Of a stretch of 5,164 nt of DNA, positions 1 through 5,164 are shown piece by piece. The translations under genes were made by a program, and so were the position numbers. The stretch covers positions 1-5,164 of the forward strand of contig JALVRJ010000191.1 of NCBI GenBank assembly GCA_027031305.1. Reading direction: 5' to 3'. Below the pieces are notes generated by a model that was not told the origin of the DNA, made no database searches, and saw only the letters and a program-made list of their open reading frames with translations. The stretch comes from Hyphomicrobiales bacterium (lineage in GTDB: Bacteria > Pseudomonadota > Alphaproteobacteria > Rhizobiales > Aestuariivirgaceae). How positions within the stretch are numbered: the stretch's first letter is position 1; every line of letters begins with the position of its first letter.

Positions 1-1474
1 AGCCGGAGCCCCAGCTGTCGTTGATGTCCGTCTTCGGCGCGGCCATGGCCGTGCCCGCCACGTCCAGATGTGCCCACGGCACCTCGCCCACGAACCGTTG
101 CAGGAACTGCGCCGCCGTGATGGACCCGGCCTCGCGCCCGTCAATGTTCTTCATGTCGGCCACGTCATAGTCGATGAGCTTGTCATAAGCCGGATCCAGC
201 GGCAGCCGCCACACGCGCTCGCCCGTCTCCAGCCCCGCCTTCGTGATCTCCTCGGCCAGCGCGTCGTTGTTGGAGAACAGCCCCGCGTGCTCCTTGCCCA
301 GCGAGATGATGATGGCGCCGGTCAGCGTCGCCAGATCGACCATCCGCGCCGGCGAGAACTTTTCCTTCGCATAATCCAGGCAGTCCGCCAGCACCAGCCG
401 CCCCTCCGCGTCGGTGTTCAGCACCGCGATGCTCTGCCCGGAGCGCGAAATCACGATATCACCAGGCCGCTGCGCGCCACCGTCCGGCATGTTCTCCACC
501 AGCCCGATGACACCCACCGCGTTCACCTTCGCGCCGCGCGCCGCCAGCGCCCGCATCACGCCGACGACCGCCGCCGCGCCACCCATGTCGCCCTTCATGT
601 CCTCCATGCCGGAGGAGGGCTTGATGGAAATGCCGCCCGAATCGAAGCACACGCCCTTGCCGACGAAGGCGATGGGTGCGGAATCATCCCCCGCGCCATC
701 ATATTTCAGCACCACCACCCGCGGCTTGTTCCTCGACCCCTGGCCCACGGCCAGCAGCGCGTTGAACCGCTCCTCGCGTAGCTGCTTCGGCTTCAGCACC
801 TCCACGGAAAGGCCTGCCTCTTCCGCCATCTCCACCACCCGGCGGGCGAATTCCTTGGGCGTCAGCACGTTGCCCGGCTCGTTCACCAGATCGCGCGCGA
901 AATGCACCGAATCGGCCAGTGCGGAAAGCGGCGCGAAGGCGGCTTCAGCCTCCGCCGCCTTCTCCGTCACCACCGTCAGTTCCTCAATGCGTGCCTTCTC
1001 GTCCTTCTCGCGCCCCTCGCCGCCCTCTTCTTTCTCGGCCTTTTTCGTCTTGTAGCGGTCGAAGCGATAGTTGCGCAGTTTCACGCCGGAGGCGAAACGC
1101 GCCGCGAAGGTGGCCGCCTCCACTGGCATACCCTCCGGCGCGGAGGCCATCACGGCCACGTTCTTCGCCTTGGCCGCCATGGCCGCCGCGGCGGCGCGCC
1201 CTCCGGCATATTCGATTTCCTTCTCGTTCAGCTTCTCCGTCTCACCCAGGCCCAGCAGAAGCAGGCGCGTCACGTCCATGCCCTCGGGTGCCAGAAGCTC
1301 TACCGACTGGCCCTTGCTTCCGTCGAAATTAAGCGCTTCGGCCGCGCGCTGCAACTGCGCGCGCGCCGCCTCGGGCAGCGCCTTGACCGCCTCGTCCACA
1401 CCGGCCTTTTTCGTCGTTGGCAGAACCAGCATTTCGGTCGTTCCGACCGGCTCCGTGGTGAACCTCGCCTTCAT
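1..1474 (-). CDS. pepA: Leucyl aminopeptidase PepA (M17 family), C-terminus cut by window edge
   Basis: Cytoplasmic two-metal aminopeptidase that removes N-terminal residues from peptides. Translating the minus strand from the ATG at 1474 gives 491 codons open to the edge; probably fewer than about 20 residues are missing, judged from the usual family length near 500. The M17 signature NTDAEGRL lies at residues 353-360. The metal-ligand set is complete: K273, D278 (in GKGVCFDSGG), D296 (in KGDMGG), D355 and E357. The catalytic K285 and R359 are also present. All are offset by +3 from my recollection of E. coli PepA numbering, so the core is colinear. The N-terminal domain (about 1-170) carries a Lys/Glu-rich linker at residues 142-163. 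A strong Shine-Dalgarno, AGGAGG at 1487-1482, lies 7 nt before the ATG and supports this start. An overlapping ATG at 1478 is in another frame and too close to it. E. coli PepA is also a DNA-binding accessory factor in Xer recombination and carAB control; whether that holds here cannot be read from sequence. It is divergent from lptD. Confidence 0.96.
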   Translation of the reverse strand, partial: MKARFTTEPVGTTEMLVLPTTKKAGVDEAVKALPEAARAQLQRAAEALNFDGSKGQSVELLAPEGMDVTRLLLLGLGETEKLNEKEIEYAGGRAAAAAMAAKAKNVAVMASAPEGMPVEAATFAARFASGVKLRNYRFDRYKTKKAEKEEGGEGREKDEKARIEELTVVTEKAAEAEAAFAPLSALADSVHFARDLVNEPGNVLTPKEFARRVVEMAEEAGLSVEVLKPKQLREERFNALLAVGQGSRNKPRVVVLKYDGAGDDSAPIAFVGKGVCFDSGGISIKPSSGMEDMKGDMGGAAAVVGVMRALAARGAKVNAVGVIGLVENMPDGGAQRPGDIVISRSGQSIAVLNTDAEGRLVLADCLDYAKEKFSPARMVDLATLTGAIIISLGKEHAGLFSNNDALAEEITKAGLETGERVWRLPLDPAYDKLIDYDVADMKNIDGREAGSITAAQFLQRFVGEVPWAHLDVAGTAMAAPKTDINDSWGSG

Positions 1475-1481
1475 GCATGAC

Positions 1482-1487
1482 CCTCCT
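1482..1487 (-). promoter_or_regulatory. Shine-Dalgarno of pepA
   Basis: On the minus strand the sequence reads GAGGAGGG, then TCATGC, then ATG. The AGGAGG core is a near-perfect anti-16S match with a 7-nt spacer. It fixes the pepA start at 1474 rather than at the out-of-frame ATG at 1478, which would leave only about 3 nt. Confidence 0.85.
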
Positions 1488-1494
1488 CGAGCAT

Positions 1495-1508
1495 TGCCGT
1501 TAACGGCA
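1495..1508. repeat. Perfect 14-bp palindrome, candidate operator in the pepA leader
   Basis: TGCCGTTAACGGCA is identical to its own reverse complement, with no spacer. Its near edge lies 20 bp from the pepA start codon and just upstream of the pepA Shine-Dalgarno. It is not followed by a T-tract in either direction, so it does not look like a terminator. A dimeric repressor site acting on pepA is plausible, but I do not recognise the binding protein. Confidence 0.55.
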
Positions 1509-1588
1509 TTCCTATTGCGCGCGGACACAAAACGCAATCGGGTCTTAAAATTGCGCCCCGAACAGGCTAAAAGGTTATCAAATCACTA

Positions 1589-3934
1589 ATGCCGAAAAAT
1601 CGAATCCGGCGGGGAGCAACATTGTCGTCCCAACACGACACCAGGGCCGAGGACCTGAGCCGGCGGCCGCGTTCGTCGCCTGTGCGCGCACGCCTGCGCC
1701 GTGTCTTGTGGGTACTGGGGGTGGGCGGCCTTCTGCTCACCGCGCAGCCGCCCCTGGCCCACGCTCTGTTGCAGGACATGCCGGACTTCTACCTGACGCC
1801 TCCGGGAGAGGAGGTGCCGGTGGACGTGCTGGCGGAAAAGATCATCTACGACGAGAAGAGCAAGACCGGCACCGCCGTCGGCCGTGTGCGGATCATCTGG
1901 GGGCCTTACGTGATGGTGGCCGACAAGGTGGTCTACCATCTTGATACCGAGCGCTTCGAGGCTTATGGCGACGCGCACATCCGCGAGCCCAACGGCAACA
2001 TCCTTGTGGCGGATTACGCCAGCATCGACAAGTTCCTGCGAGAGGGCTTTGCTCGCCATTTGCGGTTGATGATGACCAACGGCGCCTCGCTTCGCTCCCG
2101 CTACGCCATCCGCAAGGAAGGCAACATCACCATCTACACCGACAATGCCTACACGGCCTGCGAAACCTGCCTGTTGCCCAACGGCGAGCCAGTGTGGGAA
2201 ATCCGCTCGAAGAGGGCGGTGCACGACCAGCGGAAAGGGCGCGTCTATCATGATGACGTCACCTTCCGTTTTCTCGGTATGCCGGTGTTGTGGTCGCCCT
2301 ACTTCAGCCACCCCGACCCCAATCACCCCCGCTCCAGCGGGTTCCTCGTGCCGGGGTTCGGGTGGACGGAGAAGCTGGGTGTGCGCGTCACCCTGCCATA
2401 TTTCTTCAACCTGGGCCCCAATTACGATCTCACCTACATCCCCAGCATCTATTCCAAGCAGGGCGTTTTCAGCCGTTTCAGGTGGCGGCACAACATCGGC
2501 CCGGGCACATATACCATCGATGGCGGGGGAATTTACCAGCTCACGCCGGGCGCATTGCCTGACGATGAGCAGGATCGTTTGCGCTGGTATATCAGTGGAG
2601 AGGGGACGTTTGACATCAATCGTGCCTGGCAGTGGGGTTTCAAGGGGGCCTGGCAAAGCGACCATGAGGTCATGAGGCGTTATACGGCCTTTTCGGACAG
2701 CAACATCTATTCCCATGTCTGGCTGCAAGGATTGGACGGGCGCAATTTTCTGCGCGCGGAAGCGGGGCAATACCATTATTTGTATGACGGCTTCAGCCAC
2801 GGTCTGGCACCCACCATCATGCCCTGGGTGCATCATGAATTCACGTTCCGCCCGGCGGTGCTGGGGGGCGTGTTGGGCCTGAACAGTTCCCTGCTCTCCA
2901 CGCGGCGTGAACATGCCGGGCGGCCGGCTCCGGGCATCGTCATGCCGGAACGGAACGTGCGCCTGGCCAGTGAATTGGACTGGCGGCGCGAATGGATAAC
3001 CGACGCGGGCGTGCAAGTGCAGCCCTTTGCTCAGCTACGGGGAGAGGTGCGCGTGGCGCACGAGCTTCCGGATGTCGGCACGCCGGGGACCACCTTCCGC
3101 AAGAAGGCGAAGGCCCGGCTATTCCCACGCGCGGGCGTCGATTTGCGTTGGCCTTTCATGGCCAGTCTGCAAAGCGGTTATCATGTCCTATCACCCGTCG
3201 CACAGCTGATCATCGGCGGCAACGAATACGATCGGCGCGAGAGCGCCAACGAAGACGCCATCGCGCCACGATTTTCCGCTTCGCACCTGTTCCTGCATGA
3301 CCGTTTCATGGGTTTTGACAGGTTCGAGGGGGGAGCGAGGGCGAATTATGGCCTCGCCTATGGCCTATACCTGAACGATGCCAGCTTCCTGCGTCTGACA
3401 TTGGGGCAGTCTACCCATTTTCTGGGCAAGAACAGCTTCGAGGGAAGCAGCATTGGTCTGCAGAAGACCTACTCCGATTTCGTCACGGGAATGGCGATGT
3501 CCTGGCAGGACATGATGCTGCTAAGCGCGCGCGCCCGTTTTGATAATGAAACGTTCAAGTTACAGGACTTGGCGAGCGAGCTTGATCTCAATTTCCAAAA
3601 TCTGTCCATAAATCTGAAATATGCATACTCTGAACCCCTGCCGGAATATGGAATAAACAGCAAGGAAAACAAATATTCCGTTTATGCCTCATGGAACATG
3701 AGCGACAGGTGGAGGATTTATGGCAGCATGAACTACAGCGCCAAGGAAAACTGGGAAGTGAACAGGCAGATAGGGATTGAATATGATTGCGACTGCCTAA
3801 CCATCAGTCTCAGTTTTTCAGACAAGGTTTCCAAGGATCTTGAATCTATGGAAGATTACACAATAGAATTGAAGGTTAAATTGTATACGCTGGGGGAGGA
3901 CAAGATCACTTACAAGCCCGATAATGACGATTGA
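1589..3934 (+). CDS. lptD: LPS-assembly outer-membrane protein LptD
   Basis: Outer-membrane beta-barrel that, with the lipoprotein LptE, inserts lipopolysaccharide into the outer leaflet. The ORF is 781 aa, close to E. coli LptD (about 784). Residues 33-59 form a signal peptide: an Arg-rich n-region, the hydrophobic run VLWVLGVGGLLL, and a likely cut after AHA (A59). An OstA/LptA-like periplasmic domain spans about 76-190. Next come the hallmarks YTACETC (C191, C194) and PYFSHPDP, then a barrel rich in aromatic and alternating strands to the C-terminus, where the DCDCLTISLSFS segment (C734, C736) occurs. These four are the only cysteines. The ATG at 1589 has a poor Shine-Dalgarno (AAAAGG, 14 nt away). 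TTG at 1622 follows GGGGAG by 5 nt, and GTG at 1682 would leave a compact 28-residue signal peptide, so the start is uncertain. GC falls to about 42% over the last 130 or so codons. The surA gene follows on the same strand after 149 bp. Family assignment is firm. Confidence 0.96.
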   Translation: MPKNRIRRGATLSSQHDTRAEDLSRRPRSSPVRARLRRVLWVLGVGGLLLTAQPPLAHALLQDMPDFYLTPPGEEVPVDVLAEKIIYDEKSKTGTAVGRVRIIWGPYVMVADKVVYHLDTERFEAYGDAHIREPNGNILVADYASIDKFLREGFARHLRLMMTNGASLRSRYAIRKEGNITIYTDNAYTACETCLLPNGEPVWEIRSKRAVHDQRKGRVYHDDVTFRFLGMPVLWSPYFSHPDPNHPRSSGFLVPGFGWTEKLGVRVTLPYFFNLGPNYDLTYIPSIYSKQGVFSRFRWRHNIGPGTYTIDGGGIYQLTPGALPDDEQDRLRWYISGEGTFDINRAWQWGFKGAWQSDHEVMRRYTAFSDSNIYSHVWLQGLDGRNFLRAEAGQYHYLYDGFSHGLAPTIMPWVHHEFTFRPAVLGGVLGLNSSLLSTRREHAGRPAPGIVMPERNVRLASELDWRREWITDAGVQVQPFAQLRGEVRVAHELPDVGTPGTTFRKKAKARLFPRAGVDLRWPFMASLQSGYHVLSPVAQLIIGGNEYDRRESANEDAIAPRFSASHLFLHDRFMGFDRFEGGARANYGLAYGLYLNDASFLRLTLGQSTHFLGKNSFEGSSIGLQKTYSDFVTGMAMSWQDMMLLSARARFDNETFKLQDLASELDLNFQNLSINLKYAYSEPLPEYGINSKENKYSVYASWNMSDRWRIYGSMNYSAKENWEVNRQIGIEYDCDCLTISLSFSDKVSKDLESMEDYTIELKVKLYTLGEDKITYKPDNDD

Positions 3935-4031
3935 CCCACCGTTTTCCGGGCATTGAGATCGTGCTCCTTGGTGATGGAAAGTGAGAGGCCGAAGCAAAGC
4001 TTTTCTTTTTTCTGCCATTTTTGGATCACAT

Positions 4032-4056
4032 GGCCTTTTGCCCAAGGCCCGGGCCT
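4032..4056 (+). repeat. Hairpin GGCCTT/AAGGCC overlapping a 12-bp palindrome
   Basis: GGCCTT (4032-4037) can pair with AAGGCC (4044-4049) across a 6-nt loop. The second arm also begins the perfect palindrome AGGCCCGGGCCT (4045-4056). The two structures are mutually exclusive because they share bases. No T-tract follows, so this is not a standard terminator. In a transcript reading through from lptD it would lie just upstream of the surA ribosome-binding site at 4068-4072. A regulatory role is speculative. Confidence 0.35.
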
Positions 4057-4067
4057 CACGGAGCTTC

Positions 4068-4072
4068 AAGGA
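4068..4072 (+). promoter_or_regulatory. Ribosome-binding site deciding the surA start
   Basis: AAGGA is followed by 11 nt and then the ATG at 4084. This start places a canonical signal peptide at the N-terminus. The upstream in-frame TTG at 4021 and ATG at 4030 would add 21 or 18 residues of unrelated Pro/Gly-rich sequence before it, with no comparable Shine-Dalgarno. The spacer is slightly long, so the site is moderate in strength. Confidence 0.6.
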
Positions 4073-4083
4073 CGACATCTTCC

Positions 4084-5070
4084 ATGCAAGCCTTAGAAAA
4101 AATTTTGCGCAGTGCCGTCCTGATGGCATTGATGCTGTTCTTCACCACGACACCCACGCCCATTCCCAAGGCATTTGCGGTCAAGGTGCTGGTGGTCGTC
4201 AATGACCAGCCCATCACCGATTTCGATGTGCGCCAGCGCATGAAACTCTACGACGTTCTGGGAATGCGTGGCGGATCCACCGCCTTGAAGCGCAAGCGCG
4301 CCCTGCAATCGCTCGTCGACGAAGCCGTGCTGTTCGCCGAGGCCCGGCGTCGCAACATGGTGCCGGACGACATCCAGGTGGAAAGTGCCATCAAGAGCAT
4401 GGCCAACAAGATGGGTGGCATGGAAAAGCTGCGCGCCGCCCTGCGCCGCAAGGGCCTTGGCATGAGCCACCTGCGCAACTATGTGCGCGCCCAGATGATC
4501 TTTCGCGCCATCGCCGCCCGCGCCGGCCGCAAGATGCAGGTGAAGGTGAGCGAGGCGGAGGTCGAGCGGCGGTTGAAGAAGATCCTCTCCGATCCGCGCC
4601 TGAAGCCCATCACCATCTGGACGCTCCGCCGGGTGGAGTTGCCGGTGGATGATGTTTCGCCGGTCATGCGCCAGCAACTGATGATGGCCCGCGCCGTGGA
4701 GGCACAGCAGATCATGCGCCGCTACAAGGGCTGCAAGAGCCTCAGGAAAGCCATCAGCGGCATTTTCAACGTGCGCGTATCCAAGCCCTTGCAAGCCGAC
4801 CCCCGGCGTTTGCCCCCACCCCTGAAAAAGGCGCTCAAGAAGGCGGGCACCCGCCGTCTCATAGGACCGATCGCGGCGCCGAAGGCGGTGCAGCTCATTG
4901 CCTTTTGTGGCAAGCGTTCCATCAGGCCGAAAATTCCGGAAAAGGGCAAGCTGCGCCAACAGCTGCGGGCCGCCATTCAACAGGAAAAGATCCAGCGCCA
5001 GGTGGACAACTTCATGAAGCCCCTGCGCCGCAAGGCCGTCATCGAGTGGCGCACGAAAAAGCCATTCTGA
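4084..5070 (+). CDS. surA: Periplasmic chaperone SurA (peptidylprolyl isomerase family)
   Basis: Periplasmic chaperone for outer-membrane beta-barrel precursors. From the ATG at 4084 the product is 328 aa, shorter than E. coli SurA (about 428), consistent with the compact alphaproteobacterial form having one parvulin-like domain instead of two. Residues 1-32 are a signal peptide: K7 and R9 in the n-region, a hydrophobic core AVLMALMLFF, and a likely cut after AFA at residue 32. The mature protein opens with VKVLVVVNDQPITDFDVRQR, the typical start of the SurA N-terminal domain, which runs as helices to about residue 150. A divergent parvulin-like domain follows at about 174-278, starting near ITIWTLRRVELP, then a basic C-terminal helix that would rejoin the chaperone core. 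Only two cysteines occur, C217 and C275 (in AFCGKRS). I cannot see a clear isomerase active-site signature, so chaperone function is better supported than catalysis. It lies downstream of lptD, whose product is a known SurA client in E. coli. Confidence 0.9.
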   Translation: MQALEKILRSAVLMALMLFFTTTPTPIPKAFAVKVLVVVNDQPITDFDVRQRMKLYDVLGMRGGSTALKRKRALQSLVDEAVLFAEARRRNMVPDDIQVESAIKSMANKMGGMEKLRAALRRKGLGMSHLRNYVRAQMIFRAIAARAGRKMQVKVSEAEVERRLKKILSDPRLKPITIWTLRRVELPVDDVSPVMRQQLMMARAVEAQQIMRRYKGCKSLRKAISGIFNVRVSKPLQADPRRLPPPLKKALKKAGTRRLIGPIAAPKAVQLIAFCGKRSIRPKIPEKGKLRQQLRAAIQQEKIQRQVDNFMKPLRRKAVIEWRTKKPF

Positions 5071-5127
5071 CGGCTTGCCGGAGATGACAGCGACAAATGT
5101 GATACCAGATTGCGTAATGTCTGACTG

Positions 5128-5164
5128 GTGAGACTGCCCCGCGCCCCCACCCAAGCCCTTGTTT
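5128..5164 (+). CDS. Possible start of the next gene, open to the window edge
   Basis: A GTG at 5128 follows an in-frame TGA at 5122 and opens a frame reading VRLPRAPTQALV to the edge. No good Shine-Dalgarno precedes it, and only 12 codons are visible, so it cannot be identified. In related alphaproteobacteria pdxA (4-hydroxythreonine-4-phosphate dehydrogenase) commonly follows surA. That is the main reason to mention it, and it is context, not sequence evidence. The other candidate, ATG at 5084, stops after 15 codons. The true start may equally lie beyond the window. Confidence 0.2.
   Translation, partial: MRLPRAPTQALV

Larger units (their letters stand above)
1475..1588. promoter_or_regulatory. 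Divergent pepA/lptD intergenic region
   Basis: These 114 bp separate two outward-facing start codons, so promoters for both genes should lie here or in the flanking coding ends. I see no convincing sigma-70 pair. On the minus strand, TTGCGT (1537-1532) and TAGGAA with a 17-bp spacer is a weak possibility for pepA. On the plus strand, TTGCGC (1551-1556) and TTATCA (1575-1580) is spaced acceptably, but it would start transcription almost on the lptD ATG. The region also holds a 14-bp palindrome (1495-1508) and three ATTGCG/CGCAAT motifs. A divergent regulatory role is inferred from gene orientation, not from a recognised promoter. Confidence 0.6.
3935..4083 (+). other. lptD-surA spacer, AT-richer, with U-rich stretch
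   Basis: This 149-bp gap is long for two operonic genes. Its first half is about 45-48% GC, against about 68% in surA. A minimal stem AAGC/GCTT (3992-4002, loop AAA) is followed by a T-rich run to 4011, resembling a very weak intrinsic terminator. A GC-rich hairpin lies at 4032-4049. No convincing promoter was found. The surA frame stays open back to a TTG at 4021, but that extension looks noncoding. Whether lptD and surA are cotranscribed cannot be settled from this spacer. Confidence 0.5.

Noticed and set aside
68..1589. Several plus-strand open frames of 137-237 codons across pepA
   Set aside because: They are antisense to pepA, which retains all catalytic residues, and their Arg/Pro/Ser/His-rich products have no recognisable motif.
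1586..3016. 476-codon minus-strand open frame opposite lptD
   Set aside because: It lies wholly antisense to a confidently identified lptD, has a His/Arg/Gly/Val-rich composition typical of a GC-rich shadow frame, and matches no family I recognise.
3992..4011. Intrinsic terminator between lptD and surA
   Set aside because: The stem is only AAGC/GCTT and the T-run is interrupted by a C. It is too weak to call as a terminator.
4021..4083. N-terminal extension of SurA from TTG 4021 or ATG 4030
   Set aside because: The extra residues would bury the signal peptide, and no good Shine-Dalgarno precedes either codon. ATG 4084 has AAGGA upstream and yields a canonical signal peptide.
5071..5080. CGGC-TT-GCCG as a terminator after surA
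   Set aside because: The 4-bp stem with a 2-nt loop is sterically unlikely and no T-tract follows.
5084..5131. 15-codon ORF starting at ATG 5084 after surA
   Set aside because: It stops quickly, and the GGAG directly abuts the ATG, leaving no workable spacer. It is most likely noncoding.
4093..5154. 353-codon minus-strand open frame opposite surA
   Set aside because: It covers almost exactly the surA gene in antisense and is rich in His, Leu, Gly and Ala. This is expected from the codon bias of surA, and no domain or ribosome-binding site is evident.

Overview
The window looks like a chromosomal housekeeping segment from a high-GC alphaproteobacterium. This is inferred from the protein character and from the lptD-surA order, which is the classical start of an envelope-biogenesis cluster (usually followed by pdxA and rsmA) in that class. 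Most coding sequence I counted is about 63-68% GC. I see no mobile element, CRISPR array, tRNA or rRNA, and no clearly new system. The points of interest are in the detail of the lptD gene and its flanks.

Layout. Bases 1-1474 (minus strand) are pepA, a leucyl aminopeptidase lacking only its extreme C-terminus at the window edge. Bases 1475-1588 are a divergent intergenic region with a perfect 14-bp palindrome and three copies of a 6-bp motif. Bases 1589-3934 (plus) are lptD, the outer-membrane LPS translocon barrel, with exactly four cysteines in two pairs. Bases 3935-4083 are an AT-richer spacer with a U-rich stretch and a small hairpin. Bases 4084-5070 (plus) are surA, a periplasmic chaperone of the compact alphaproteobacterial type. 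Bases 5071-5164 hold no recognisable complete gene; a GTG-initiated frame from 5128 stays open to the edge and could be the next gene.

How they fit together. LptD is the outer-membrane endpoint of lipopolysaccharide transport, and SurA escorts beta-barrel precursors, including LptD in E. coli, across the periplasm. Their adjacency on one strand is functionally coherent. PepA is a cytoplasmic aminopeptidase read away from them. In many alphaproteobacteria lptF and lptG sit between a divergent pepA and lptD. Here there are only 114 bp between the two start codons, so lptFG must be elsewhere or absent.

The most unusual sequence signal is a sharp fall in GC, to about 42%, over the last 130 or so codons of lptD, continuing more mildly into the spacer before surA returns to about 68%.
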